Shown here: in pieces, positions 1-11,795 of the stretch
How the letters are laid out: each line of letters begins with the position of its first letter
Numbering within the stretch: position 1 is the first letter of the stretch
Source: Rhizophagus irregularis
Taxonomy: Eukaryota > Glomeromycota > Glomeromycetes > Glomerales > Glomeraceae
Direction of reading: 5' to 3'
NCBI RefSeq assembly: GCF_026210795.1
Contig: NC_089434.1
Location: forward strand, 2,604,001-2,668,000
DNA length: 64,000 nucleotides
Position numbers and translations under genes: made by a program
Notes under the pieces: model-generated
What the model was told of the DNA's origin: nothing
The model's input: only the letters and a program-made list of their open reading frames with translations
Database searches by the model: none

Positions 1-1
1 A

Positions 2-1051
2 CGTGAATGCTGCTCCTTTGCTGCGACCATCCGACCCGCAAAGCTCTCTTCTAAACAAGTCGTGTATTTATATAATGCTGTTCTTGTACCAAAACTTGAA
101 TATCGGATGCAAGTTACCCACTTGTCTGAATCTGAATGCCACCTAATAACGAGAAGTATACGATCCGTTGTAAAGCACAAAGCGAACTTTTCTCGTTTTT
201 TACCCAACCCCATTCTATTTTTGTCCCAAGCTTTGGGCTTGATTAATTTGTTCGCTCATCAACGACAATGTCATATTACTAATTTATTTTTAATGGCTAA
301 TTCTTCTTCTTCTTTTATTCAATCTCTTTTTATTTACAGATTGTGTTTAATTCAATATAATTTTTTGATTCCTATTTCTCCTTTATTAATTAAGGACTGG
401 TCTATATGGTCTTCTTTATTTTCTTTTAAGAAAGATTATATCGCATGCACTATTGCTCTTCTAACTTCTACTCCCTTTCGTTTGCTTCATACTCAACTTT
501 TGAAGCTTCCAAATTTATCCCTACCAGATGGATGCGTTCCTTTATTCGAATGCACGACGCCTAAAGCCTTTAAAGCTTATTTCCCCATTTTGCGAAACGA
601 CAACTGTTTTATTTATCTCAACTTGTTACTCCTCAAGGAACTCATTTAATTTCTTGGAAGGCTTATTATGACAATTTGGTTGGACGACGTGGCCCTGGCC
701 GTATCCCTTATTGGTACAAAGATATTCAACAAGTTACCACTATTTCTGACTCCAACAATCGTCTGCTGGATCATTTCACTATTACGCCCAAGATTGTCTC
801 TTCATCTTATGAATTGGCTCCCTGTTCATCCTCTCCTTCTACTACAAAAATTGGATTGTCACGTTGGACGATTATGGTTCTCCCATCTTTGGCAAACAAC
901 TCTTGGTCCAAACAAGTCGTGTACTTGTTCTATTGTTCACTGGATTTCTCCTGATTGCGAATCTTCGCCTGGCGATCTCATTAGACTCTCTCCTTGCCCT
1001 GGTTGCGCTGCTTCATACTCCTTTGCCTCCTTCCAAAAAACGGAATGCTGA
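2..1051 (+). pseudogene. LINE copy 1: reverse transcriptase C-terminal and connection region, frameshifted
   Basis: The open stretch 62-649 matches the equivalent part of copy 2 (about 3986-4331 onwards) almost residue for residue, including QVTHLSES and SIRSVVKHKANFSRFLPN. The catalytic RT motifs lie upstream and outside the window. Unlike copy 2, the WSIWSSLFSF segment is intact here. After PILR, near position 590, a one-base change shifts the frame, and the continuation (KAYYDNLVG, PYWYKDIQQVTTISDSNN) is read in another frame from about 650. The region after that carries further frame changes. The identification rests on direct comparison of the two copies in this window. Confidence 0.75.
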
Positions 1052-1060
1052 TTTAACCCT

Positions 1061-2002
1061 TTGTACGCCTACGGTCTCTCTACAACATTCGCTTATTTTG
1101 CCCACTACTAATGAACGAATTAGACGTACTACTTCTGAAGTGGCTTCACCTTTTACTTGGGCTGATATAGAAGATGGTGTCCGTCTTTATTATAGTAGAT
1201 TGGATTTTGATTCCGATTCTTCTTCTGCAGATACCGTTATAGTCTCTAATACTCCGCTCACAATTGAATCCTCGGCTGCTGCTGTCTTTGCAAATTCCCC
1301 GTTGGTCGTTTCCTCGATTCGTGCTATACCTTTTTCTTTTACGCTGATGGGTCTCTTATTAATTTAGGCACTCCCGATGTCTCTATGGGCTGGTCTTGGA
1401 TGCAAATAGTCCCTGATGCAGGTTTTCCTAACTCCATCGCCACTTATGCTCATGGCCTTATACGAGATAATCTCTCTTCTTCTCGAGCTGAGGCTGCTGC
1501 TATATATGCAGTTTTAACTATTTCTCCACGCGACTCAGAAGTTACTATTTATACTGACTCACAAACTGCCATTGATGGCCTTCGAAGTTGTTCTTCTTTT
1601 GTCTACTCAAACAGTCGTCTGTACTACAAAACTACAAATTTTGAGCTTTGGGCGATTATTGAGCGAACCATCCTTTCCAAAAATCTGACAGTTTTTCCTG
1701 TTAAAGTTAAAGCTCACTCCGGCAATTATTTAAACGATTTTGCTGATTCCTTGGCCAATACTGCCCATACCGCGTCATCTAGTATTCTGATCTCCGGAAT
1801 GGACCTGGCCTCTGCTCATGATTTTGTCTTAGTGTATGATAACGATGTTGTTTGTGAATCTAATCCGCGACACCTTCTCAAACTATATTATCAAACGCAG
1901 TTAATGCGTGATTTGTTAAATTTAACGCGTTTTCACTTCACTTCTTTATTGACATCTAATATAGATTATATTATTGACTGGAAATTACTTGGTTTACTTT
2001 AA
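1061..2002 (+). pseudogene. LINE copy 1: RNase H domain, frameshifted
   Basis: The region encodes an RNase H domain of the type found after the RT in many LINEs, where it removes the RNA strand of the hybrid. The order of motifs follows copy 2: a first acidic segment (here in a different frame, YADGSLI near 1340), then SRAEAAAIYAVL, IYTDSQTAIDGL and KVKAHSGNYLNDFADSLANT. A frameshift near 1310-1370 separates the first aspartate from the rest, whereas copy 2 reads it in one frame. A second change near 1985 (WKLLGLL then stop) ends this open stretch early relative to copy 2, which reads WDLTWFTLNF. Confidence 0.8.
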
Positions 2003-2676
2003 ATTTCAAGCCCTCTCATGATGCATCTTTTACTCCCGACCACGCATCAAGACACTTAACCTTTAAATTCAAACTTTTCTTGGATGATTTGCCTACTTTG
2101 GAAAAGCTGAAACGGACTCGACCAGATTTATACATGGACGAATTAACTTGCCGTTCTTGTATCGACCGCATGGAAGACCTGATGCACCTTTTTATGTGCA
2201 AAAATCGTCGTCTACCTATGCAACAGATTCTTCAATCTTATCAAAACCATTTGCTTTCTAAACTTCTGGAAGCTGGAAACATGGCTGATATTGACCTTAC
2301 TCCACTTATCGCTAAACTTACCTCTTTTTCATGCTGGTCCTTTTCTTCTACTAATTGGTCCTCTTATGCCCTTGTCCGTGGTTGTTTGCCTAAACTCTTT
2401 ATTGACTTATTTGTCGATTTATCCATCCCAAGGAACTCTGCGATTAAGGTTATCGCTGCTATTCACAATAATTTTGTTCAAAAATTCAGACGACGAATTT
2501 GGAATCCGCGTTCTTATGATAAAAGTAGATGGGAAAACGCGATGAATATTACCTACAAGATGAAAACTACTCTGATGCCTTCTAATTTGCCTTTGTCAAC
2601 GTACATACCTTACTCATCTTTACCACCTCTCGACCCTACACGATTCACGCGACTCCAGAACCGATTGGTTAGTTAA
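2003..2676 (+). pseudogene. LINE copy 1: C-terminal Cys/His-rich region
   Basis: The open stretch 2080-2676 continues the LINE polyprotein after the RNase H domain. It contains CRSCIDRMEDLMHLFMC, a C-x2-C...H-x3-C arrangement resembling the zinc-knuckle-like motif seen near the end of many LINE ORFs. The sequence then runs through a basic region (FRRRIWNPRSYDKSRWENAMN) to a stop at 2674-2676. It is about 95 percent identical by eye to copy 2 but frameshifted against the RNase H frame just upstream. Confidence 0.7.
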
Positions 2677-3064
2677 CTCGATGAAATATGGTTTGCCTTG
2701 GTTTAATCACTTTTCGGGTTTTATGGGTCGTCTAACGGTGCTACTTAATAACAGCTTTTGCAGGATGGAGTGTCGATTTTTATAGTGGGCGCGCTATTCG
2801 TTATTTTGTTAGCATAGTTGCTTCTACTTTGTTTGAAATATATCAACGGGGAAGATCTGGGGAAATTTAGTGTAATGCGATTTTTCTTTTTTAGATTAAT
2901 TTTTTTACTTTATTTTTTCTTAGGAGACTATATAGCTTTGTTTTTAGTTAGTTTTATTTTTATATTTTTCTTTTTATTTTTGTAAATTGTAAAGTTCGAA
3001 TAAAATTAATAAAGATAAAGGCTACTATGCCATGTTTGCCTGGTTTTTGACTAGTAAAAATACT

Positions 3065-4331
3065 CGCCCCATTACTCTACTTGAAGTGATTAGAATATCT
3101 CTTGTCAAACTTTTTTATAATCGCCTTTCTACTATTATGGCCTCACATAATGTCCTTGAAAGCGTAACAATTACGCCTGCTTCCTTCCCAGCTGGGTTCT
3201 TGCCGTGACCCTATTATTACTCTAGAATCTATTATCCATGACGCTGATATCAACAAAAATCCACTTTGGATTCTTTCCCAAGATATTTCTAAAGCTTTTG
3301 ACTCAGTTGATCTAACAATGTTACGTTTCGCTTTAGAACGTATACGTCTTCCAGCCTCCGCTGTTAAGTTTATCCTTTCCTTTTTCACGAAACGCACTAA
3401 TCGCGTTTTCACTGCTCATGGATCTACGCCTGCTTATAGAGTTCGCATTGGTATTGACCAAGGCGAAGTTATCTCTCCTCTTTTATGGGTTATTTATATT
3501 GATCCCTTACTTACTGTTTTGAAGAATGAAATGATGGACCCTTATGTTCTTTCTACACCGTCTTTAATTGATTCTCCAACTTCTTCTCCTGATTTGAAGA
3601 TTAATAATTTAGTTTTTATGGATGACTCTACTCTTATTTTCTCGTCAAAAGCTGGCATGGCATTTATGTTATCCATTACTGAAGAATTTTACCAAATCAA
3701 TAACACTTCTGCCAATCACAACAAATATGTGTTAATCACTAATTCGTTGCCTTTGACTTCGAATTCCACTTTACTCCCTATTACTTTTAACTTGGATTTA
3801 TCCTCTTTAAATAGTGTTCCTTCTATTACTATTACCCCAATTTCCATGACAACTTCTTTTCGTTTTTTAGGTGTTTGGTTTAACATTAAGAGCTCCCGTG
3901 ATTTTGTCAAAAAACAACTCAAACGCGAATGCTGCTCCTTTGCTGCGACCATCCGACCTGCAAAGCTCTCTCCTAAACAAGTCGTGTATTTACATAATGC
4001 TGTTCTTATACCAAAACTTGAATATCGAATGCAAGTTACCCACTTGTCCGAATCTGACTGCCACCTAATAACGAGAAGTATACGATCTGTTGTAAAGCAT
4101 AAAGCAAATTTTTCTCGTTTTTTACCCAATCCTATTTTATTTTTATCTCAAGCCTTGGGCTTGATTAATTTGTTTGCTCATCAACGACAATGTCATATTA
4201 CTAATTTATTTTTAATGGCTAATTCTTCTTCTTTTTTTATTCAATCTCTTTTTATTTATAGATTGTGTTTAATTCAATATAATTTTTTGATTCCTATTTC
4301 TCCTTTGTTAATTAAGGACTGGACTATATAG
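3065..4331 (+). pseudogene. LINE copy 2: reverse transcriptase domain
   Basis: The RT core is recognisable. RPITLLEV lies near 3069. Motif A, ILSQDISKAFDSVD, is at 3270-3311 with the first catalytic aspartate. The motif B region is GIDQGEVISPLLWVIYIDPL near 3450-3510. Motif C is FMDDSTLIFSS near 3617-3650, with methionine in place of the usual alanine of FADD. The frame is intact from about 3190 to 4330. A frame change near 3180-3205 separates it from the RPITLL segment. The stop at 4329-4331 replaces the tryptophan codon present in copy 1 (WSIWSS), so this is a nonsense mutation. Confidence 0.85.
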
Positions 4332-5039
4332 TCTTCTCTATTTTCCTTTAAGAAAGATTATATCGCATGCACTATTGCTCTTTTAACTTCTACTCCCTTT
4401 CGTTTGCTTCATACTCAACTTTCGAAGCTTCCGAATTTATCTCTGTTAGATGGATGTGTTCCTTTATTCGAATGCATGACGCCTAAAGCCTTTAAAGCTT
4501 ATTTCCCCATTTTGCGGAAACGACAACTGTTTTATTTATCTCAGCTTGTTACTCCTCAAGGAACTCATTTAATTTCTTGGAAGGCTTACTATGACAATTT
4601 GGTTGGACATCGTGACTCTGGCCATATCCCTTATTGGTACAAAGATATTCAACAAGTTACCACTATTTCTGACTCCAACAATCGTTTGCTGAATCATTTT
4701 AATATTACGCCTACGATTGTCTCTTCATCATATGATTTGGCTCCTTGTTTGTCCTCTCCTCCTACTACAAAAAATTGGATTGTCACGTTGGATGATTATG
4801 GTTCTCCTTTTTTTGGCAAACAACTTTTGGTTCAAGCAAGTCGTGGTACTTGTTCTATTGTTCACTGGATTTCTCCTGATTGTGAATCTTCGCCTGATGA
4901 TCTCATTAGACTTTCTCCTTGCCCTGGTTGCGCTGCTCATACTCCTTTGCCTCCTTCCAAAAAACGGAATGCTGATTTAACCCTTTGTACGCCTTTACTG
5001 GTATCTCTGACATTCGGCTTATTCTACGCTACCCAATGA
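4332..5039 (+). pseudogene. LINE copy 2: connection region between RT and RNase H
   Basis: The frame continues after the nonsense codon at 4329 and stays open to 5039. It includes FKAYFPILRKRQLFYLSQLV, HIPYWYKDIQQVTTI and a cysteine-containing stretch (CSIVHWISPDCES, LSPCPGCAAH). This is the long linker typical of this LINE type. Near 4990-5040 the frame is lost by a small indel and NERIRRTTSEV resumes in the RNase H frame. The same segment in copy 1 (650-1060) is more heavily frameshifted. Confidence 0.7.
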
Positions 5040-5790
5040 ACGGATTAGACGTACTACTTCTGAAGTGACGTCTCCCTTTACTTGGGCTGATATAAAAGAT
5101 GGTGTTCGTCTTTATTATAGTAGATTGGATTTTGATTCTGATTCTCCTTCTGCAGATACCGCTGTAGCTTCTGTTACTCCTGTTACTATTGAATCCTCGG
5201 CTGCTGCTGTTTTTGCAAATTCCCTGCTGGTCGTTTCCTCAGATTCGCGCTATATCTTTTTCACTGATGGGTCTCTTATTAATTTAGGCACTCCAGATGT
5301 TTCTATAGGCTGGTCTTGGATGCAAATAGTCCCTGATGCAAGTTTTCCTAACTCCATCGCCACTTATGCTCACGGCCTTATACGAGATAATCCTTCTTCT
5401 TCTCGAGCTGAAGCTGCTGCTATTTACGCAGTTTTAACTATTTCTCCACGCGACTCAGAAGTTACTATTTATACTGACTCGCAAACTGCCATTGATGGTC
5501 TTCGAAGTTGCTCTTCCTTTGTCTATTCAAATAGTCGTCTATACTTCAAAACTACAAATTTTGAGCTTTGGGCTATTATTGAGCGAACCATTCTCTCCAA
5601 GAATTTAACCGTCCTTCCCGTCAAAGTTAAAGCTCATTCTGGCAATTATTTAAACGATTTTGCTGATTCCTTGGCCAATACTGCTCATACTGCGTCATCC
5701 AGTATTTTGATTTCTGGAATGGACCTGGCCTCTGCTCATGATTTTGTCTTAACTTATGATAACGATGTTGTCTGTGAATCTAATCTGTGA
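5040..5790 (+). pseudogene. LINE copy 2: complete RNase H domain
   Basis: In one frame the sequence shows the four acidic or histidine signatures of RNase HI: FTDGSL (first aspartate, near 5260), SRAEAAAIYAVL (glutamate, near 5400), IYTDSQTAIDGL (second aspartate, near 5470) and KVKAHSGNYLNDFADSLANT (near 5625-5685). The stop at 5788-5790 (CGA arginine in copy 1, TGA here) is a point nonsense mutation followed by the rest of the C-terminal region. The domain looks structurally complete but sits in a broken element. Confidence 0.85.
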
Positions 5791-6710
5791 CACCTTCTCA
5801 AACAATATTATCAAACGCAGTTAATGCGTGATTTGTTAGACTTAACGCGATTTCATTTTATTTCTTTATTATCATCTAATGTAGATTATATTGTCGACTG
5901 GGATCTTACCTGGTTCACTTTAAATTTCAAGCCTTCTTATGATGCATCCTTTACTCCTGAGCACGCTTCAAGACACCTAACCTTTAAATTCAAACTTTTC
6001 TTGGATGATTTGCCTACATTGGAAAAGCTTAAACGAACTCGACCAGACTTATACATGGACGAATTAACTTGCCGTTCTTGTATCGACCGCATGGAAGACC
6101 TGATGCACCTTTTTATGTGCAAAAAACGTCGTCTGCCTATGCAACAAATTCTTCAATCTTATCAAAATCATTTGATTTCCAAAATCGTAGAAGCCAGAAA
6201 ATTGGCTGATATTGATCTTACTCCATTCATTGCTAAACTTGCTTTTCTTTCATGCTGGTCCTTTTCTTCTCACAAATTGGTCCTCCTATGCCCTGCTCCA
6301 ATTAAGGTTGTTTACCCAAACTCTTTATTGACTTATTTGACAACTTATCCATTCCAAGGATTTCTGCGATAAAGGTTATCGCTGCTATTCACAATAATTT
6401 TGTCCAAAAATTCAGATGCCGAATTTGGAATCCGCGTTCTTATGAAAAAAGTAGATGGGAAAACGCGATGAATATTACTTATAAGTTGAAAACTACTCCG
6501 AAGTCATCTAATTTGCCTTTGTCAACGTACATACCTTACTTATCTTTACCACCTCTGACCCTACACGATTCACGTGACTCCGGAACCGATTGGTTGAAGA
6601 ACTCGATGAAATATGGTTTGCCTTGGTTTAATCACTTTTCGGGTTTTATGGGTCGTCTAACGGTGCTACTTAATAACAGCTTTTGCAGAATGGAGTGTCA
6701 ATTTTTATAG
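5791..6710 (+). pseudogene. LINE copy 2: C-terminal Cys/His-rich region
   Basis: The open stretch 5824-6372 carries the same CRSCIDRMEDLMHLFMC motif as copy 1, then loses frame near 6270 (SSHKLVLLCPAP replaces SSTNWSSYALVRG). The equivalent of the copy 1 ending (RIWNPRSYEKSRWENAMN and NLPLSTYIPY) is read in two further frames up to about 6600. The stretch 6600-6710 (MKYGLPWFNHFSGFMG) corresponds to the sequence just after the stop of copy 1. Confidence 0.7.
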
Positions 6711-6979
6711 TGGGCGCGCTATTCGTTATTTTGTTAGCATAGTTGCTTCTACTTTGGTTGGAATATATCGGGGGAAGATGCGGGAAATTTAGTGTAATGC
6801 GATTTTTCTTTTTCAGATTAATTTTTTTTACTTTATTTTTTCTTAGGAGACTATATAGCTTTGTTTTTAGTTAGTTTTATTTTTATATTTTTCTTTTTAT
6901 TTTTGTAAATTGTAAAAGTTCGAATAAATTTAATAAAGATAAAGGCTACTATGCCATGTTTGCCTGGTTTTTGACTAGT

Positions 6980-7689
6980 GCCTGTCGTACACTTTTGAAA
7001 TTTTTTGGAAAGTTATATCGTACTGTGGTACAAATTTCCTTTTTGGGTGCTCATGTGAAGTGACTTTTGTCATACACTTAATAGTCAACAATAAAAAAAA
7101 TTTGTTGTACACTCAATTAGTGGTAAAAAGACTTTGTTGTACATTTAATTTATAATATAGAAAGTTTTGGTGTACACTTTTAACCAAATTGATAATTTTT
7201 ATTATTAGTTATAAGATTTATATTAAGACAAAACTTAAAATAATTGCACATTAATATAAAAATTAATAGTTGTGAAGTTACGATAACTGGTTAATCATTT
7301 TATATTATTAATTTATTAATATTTAATGAATTATTTTTCACCATTTTTTCGCAATGTTATATAAATATATTTAAAAAAGTATTTACCCAAGATATATAAA
7401 AAAACTAATAAATATTATTAAATAAATTAATGAAATTTATTTTAATTGACTTATTATTAAAAAACTTTTATTAATAAATAACAAAAATGTTTCTTATTTA
7501 ATCTAATTAGCATAGTCGTACATTTTGCAATTTTATTCAATTGCTTTGAATGTACATTTTGGCTAAATTTGGAGCAAATATTAAACATTCATCGTACAAT
7601 ATAAAAAAATTTTTGCTGATGTCATACATTTAAGCAAAATTTTGCTGTACACTTTGACACTTTCTCAGACAAAGTTCACTATATAACAA
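6980..7689. repeat. Subterminal-like repeats, motif TGTACACTTT
   Basis: No gene is seen here. The motif TCGTACACTTTTGAAATTTT and variants (TGTACACTTTTAACC, TGTACATTTTGG, CATACATTTAAGC) recur about ten times between 6985 and 7660, on one strand, separated by AT-rich DNA. They stop just before the CACTA-type transposase remnant. Clustered short direct repeats are typical of the transposase-binding subterminal regions of CACTA elements, so this may be the 5' end of the element that carried 7690-9993. I could not find a clean matching terminus on the other side. Confidence 0.5.
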
Positions 7690-9993
7690 ACGTTCGTATT
7701 CAGGGGCCCTCTTGAAGGATGAAATTGTGTCAAACGGTCTTGGCTGAGAGAGAGGTTAAAAAGCCAGAATTAATATATCCATTTGTACTGATTCATCAAC
7801 AATTGAAAACTCTATATCGTTGGTCTCACTTTAAACGGTTACTTCGACATTAGTCAAATTATCGACAATTCGATAACATACTGACCGATATATATGACAG
7901 TCAAATCTGGAAAACATTAAGAGAAACTGACGATGAAAATTCAGCAAAATTTTTCTGACCAGAAGTAGTCAATTCACATCTAGGACTAATGATAAACTTT
8001 GATTGGTTCCAGTTCTACGATAATACATTTTATAGTATCAGGGTAATTTACGCGGCTATCTGTAATTTACCCTGTGACATTTGGTTCAAATGCGAAAATT
8101 CGCTAGTTCTCAGTCTACTACCAGGACTGAACGAAGTAAGCTTGCACAAGATTAATCATTATATTGTGCCTATTGTCAATGAATTAGAGTTACTATGGAT
8201 TGAAATAACTTTAAATCAAACATTTGAGTGCCAAAATGGAAAAAATATTCATGCGACTTTAGTACTAATTTCGTGTGATATTCCTGCTGTTCAAAAAATA
8301 TGCAGGCATATTTTAGCTTTGGTTTCTTGCCATCGGTGTATGAAATGAGCAAATTATGAAAACAACTAACATAATTTTGCAAATATGGAGGATATGGAGA
8401 ATTGGTTCATTACTCGTGATTCGACTGAACATCATCGGAATGCTCTTGCATGGCGAAGTTGCAATTCCACCAATTCAAGAAAGAATTTCGTTAGTGAAAA
8501 AGGGGTTAGGTGGTCGGAGTTACTTTGATTGCCGTACTTTGACCTAATTCATTTTATTATTGTAGATCCAATGCACTGCTTATTCTTAGAAATTGCGAGA
8601 TGGATAATGAAGAGGATTTGGATCGATGAGGGTGTTTTAACCCTGAATGATCTAAAGAAGATTCAAGAAAAAATGAATTAATTCAAAATACTGGCTGATT
8701 TAAGACGAATTCCTGGAATATTGAGCGCAGAAAAGGGTTTTTGAACTATACAGCTGATTAGTGGCAAATTTTCTTTATAATCTATGCAACTACCTTATTG
8801 TGGAAACATTTACCGTCAAAAGATCAAAAAATCTTGACACATTTCGTTCGAGTTTATTCTATTTTAGTAAGCCGAATTTTAAAAATTGAATTAATGGAAG
8901 AAGCTCATGAGAGGCTAATTAAAATAATTAAGCTTATTGAAGTACACTATGGAAGAGTAAAAATTACACCTAATCTTCACCTTTCGCTCCATTTGTGCGA
9001 TTATTCAAATGATTTTGGTCCATTGTATGCATTTTGGTGTTTTTCATTTGAGCGTATGAATGGAATACTCGGTAAGATATTCTTTTTTTTACTTTTTTTA
9101 CTTTATTCGGATGTTTACATTGTTGATCTTATTTTTAATAATTTTTAAGACTCGTTGCCAACAAGTAATAAACAAATTGAACTGGAAATAATGCGTCAGA
9201 TAATGAATGATAATCAAATTGGAGATATCATTAGTTCTGACATTCAAACAAAAGGCTTAGAATTGCTTGAAGATCAACCCACAACTGGTTCAATATTGGC
9301 TGCAGACCAATTTTCTTTAGATGAACTAGAGCAGTTTTGGCTAAATGCTAAAAACATACAGGAATCAACTATTACTGGATGCGAGCCATTTTCTAAAGAA
9401 ATGCTGAAGCCTAATTCTGAAGCAATAATGACCGAATCAATGCTTGAACTGATGGTTGTTTTTTATAATGCTTCTTATATCAAAATGTACAAGTTTCGCA
9501 AATCAGCAGATGAAATTATCCAAGATTCTATAACAATTCGAGTAAAGATAAATCAATTTGGAAGATGCCGAATTGGTTCTGAAGTATTTGGCTTCGCAAT
9601 GTCAGTTCGACATACAAAAAGCTCGTGTGTTCTAGCCAAATTTATAACTAGTGATGGAGAAGTCGACAGTTATCCTGGACAAATTCAATACTTCTTCAAA
9701 CATACAGTCGACTTGCCAAATGGACAAATGGAACATAATTTGGCATATATTTGTTGGTATCGACCAGCTAGTATGAGTGAAAGTTGATATTATTTTCATA
9801 TTGATAATGAAGATGAGAGCTGTAACGTCGAGTTGTGGAAATCTGAATTTTATAATGAAAGTCGCGATTGTATTATTCCTGTACATAATATCCTTTGTCG
9901 ATTTATACCATCAAAATATCAAATTTCTACTCAGAGTAATGCTATTGAATATTTGGCGATTAATCCAATTAATCGCAAACTTCAAATTCGTTA
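7690..9993 (+). pseudogene. Decayed CACTA-type (CMC) transposase, C-terminal part
   Basis: A transposase reading frame can be followed through many stops and frameshifts. The pieces in order are: PELIYPFVLIHQQLKTLYRW (7775); DWFQFYDNTFYSIRVIY (8000), then FECQNGKNIHATLVLISCDIPAVQKICRH (8221); an IIVDPMHCLFLEIARWIMK segment near 8560, where the D-P-M-H-x-L-F block is the hallmark of CACTA transposases; ITPNLHLSLHLCDYSNDFGPLYAFWCFSFERMNGILG (8964-9078), resembling the DUF4218 region of that superfamily; and a C-terminal domain (9155-9993) ending IEYLAINPINRKLQIR before a stop. The N-terminal half is missing. A related N-terminal half occurs at 35700-36768. The family call rests on these motifs. 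Confidence 0.75.
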
Positions 9994-10065
9994 ATAATTA
10001 AGTATTTTGGTAAAAATCAGCTAAATTATTTTTTTTATTTTTTTAATTTTTATAAGGATAAATCT

Positions 10066-10377
10066 AATTGTAACAGCCTGTTACGCATCTTATTTGTAAC
10101 AACCCCCAATTTTATCCAATTAAAATTTAAGATCAGGCGTAATGTAAACAAAAACAAAAGATCAGTCATGTAAGCTAAGACAAAAAGAATTTTTCAAGAA
10201 ACTGCTTATAACTTAAAATTTTGTCTATGAAACTGTCTTAAATACATTAAGTAAAAGTTTTCCAAATTAAATTTTGCATATAAAAATTTTATTTGTGAAA
10301 CACATTAAATTTATTATTAAAAAAAAATAAAAAAAAGGATGTTACAAATAAGATATGTAACAGGCTGTTACAAATAC
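10066..10377. mobile_element. MITE-like unit in the left palindrome arm
   Basis: The outer 312 bp of the left arm have their own terminal inverted repeats. The left terminus reads TTGTAACAGCCTGTTACGCA followed by TCTTATTTGTAACA; the right one (10338-10376) is its reverse complement with one or two changes. Each terminus also contains the self-complementary GTAACAGCCTGTTAC. The interior is non-coding. A mirror copy sits at the other end of the palindrome. Confidence 0.65.
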
Positions 10378-11161
10378 ATTTTTTCTTTTTATAATTACTT
10401 GACGAGAGACACGTTTATTAGACGAAATTTTATTTTATGAAAAGATTCTTTTGTAGTATTTTTATTATAATTACTTGTCAAAAAAGCAAGTCGAAATTCA
10501 TTTTACAATAAAAATTTTTGTTAATGATTATGCACTGAATATAAACAATGTAAACAAAGTATAAAATTTGAATTAAAAAATAATGTTTTTTACTATTTGG
10601 CAAAATTGTGTCAATTTATATGACCAATCGGCAAAATTTACTGAACGAGCCTTAAAGGAACAAGTTTTCGTATAACAATCGGTATAAGTCAATTTTTCGC
10701 AAAAGACTGAATGAGTTTTTGTTTAACAATCAGTATCAGTCGATTTGTAATTGATTTTACCGATTTTTGCCGATTGGTCAAAAAATGTGACGAATTACAT
10801 GACCAATCAGCAAAAATTATGCCAAAAACGTTTAACGGTCAAAAGTTTTGATTTTGACCAGTGTATTATTGTAAAAAAGATCTTTTTTCTTTCTATATGC
10901 TGATTCTTCATATAACAGATAATGAAAATACTTAAACTTCAATTTTTTCTAATCTGGTATTAATCTAGCAGCTAATCTTATAATTTGGTATGTAAAATTT
11001 TAGATAAATTTTGAATTTTTTCAATGTAATATGTATAAAAGTGGGTATAAATTCTGAAATTTTTTGGGGTAAATTTCTTTAAATCTGATCATTTTCCCCC
11101 ACATTATATATAATTGTCCGGAATTCTGTTACAATTATGTAAAGAATATAATAAATTGCTC

Positions 11162-11795
11162 AGCATCTAATGATCGTAGAAAGATGCAACACAGCTTGTT
11201 GGAATCATCTCATTGAGACAAATCGAATGGTAGTAGTTTCATCTTTCTATGATCACTAGCTGATGAGATATTTAGCGAAACATCAAAAATCGGCATTTTA
11301 ATATTTCTTGATTTATGTTTACTGCGCCACTAAACGTTTTGCTTAATTTCTTAGCATCTAGTAATTGTAAAAATATGATTAATAGCTCTTTAGAATCGCC
11401 TAATTGAGACAAATCGAATAGTAGTAAGATTATCTTTCTAAGTATGATAGATCGCAAGCTATACAAATAAATGTTAAAATGATAAATTATTAGATAATTC
11501 GCGGTTTATTGCACCTAGAAAGATGATCTTACCACCATTCGATTCGTCTCGATTAGGCGATTCTAAAGAGCTATTGATCATATTTTTACAATCACTAGAT
11601 GCTAAGAAATTAACCAAAACGTTTAGCGGCGCAGTAAACATAAATCAAGAAATATTAAAATGCCGATTTTTGATGTTTTGCTAAATATCTCATCAGCTAG
11701 TTATTGTAGAAAGATGAAACTACTACCATTCGATTTGTCTCAATGAGATGATTCCAACGAGCTGTGTTGCATCTTTCTACGATCATTGGATGCTG
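11162..11795. repeat. Four copies of a ~100-bp hairpin element at the palindrome centre
   Basis: Four related units lie at about 11162-11266, 11353-11441, 11511-11603 and 11691-11795. Each starts with GCATCTA(A/G)TGATNGTA-like sequence, contains a core close to GAGACAAATCGAATGGTAGT, and ends with a near-inverted CATCTTTCTA...GATGC. The last two are the palindromic partners of the first two. A fifth relative lies at 36769-36860 in unrelated surroundings, so the unit is dispersed independently of the palindrome. Confidence 0.6.

Larger units (their letters stand above)
1..3055 (+). mobile_element. LINE-type non-LTR retrotransposon, copy 1 (5' end outside window)
   Basis: This is the 3' part of a LINE-like element. 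The window starts inside its reverse transcriptase. Reading on, it holds the end of the RT region, an RNase H domain and a cysteine/histidine-rich tail, then an AT-rich 3' UTR with AATAAA-like signals. It ends with the sequence TTTTTGACTAGT, the same terminus as copy 2 (3056-6979). Position 1 matches about position 3925 of copy 2, and from there both copies have nearly the same length, so the 3' halves are collinear. No poly(A) tail separates the two copies. The coding frame is broken by several small indels, so this copy is not functional. Confidence 0.85.
3056..6979 (+). mobile_element. LINE-type non-LTR retrotransposon, copy 2 (5' truncated, in tandem with copy 1)
   Basis: A second copy of the same element begins immediately after the terminal CTAGT of copy 1 and ends with the same TTTTTGACTAGT at 6979. 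It starts inside the RT domain (RPITLLEVIR near 3069), so it is 5' truncated or recombined. The 3' UTR (about 6711-6979) is nearly identical to 2677-3055. The coding region has several frame breaks and one nonsense change. Head-to-tail tandem copies without intervening target sequence are unusual for LINEs and suggest unequal exchange or insertion at a fixed site in the element's own tail. Confidence 0.85.

Noticed and set aside
3143-3412. Minus-strand 89-codon open stretch
   Set aside because: It is antisense to the LINE reverse transcriptase motif A region, which has clear coding signal on the plus strand.
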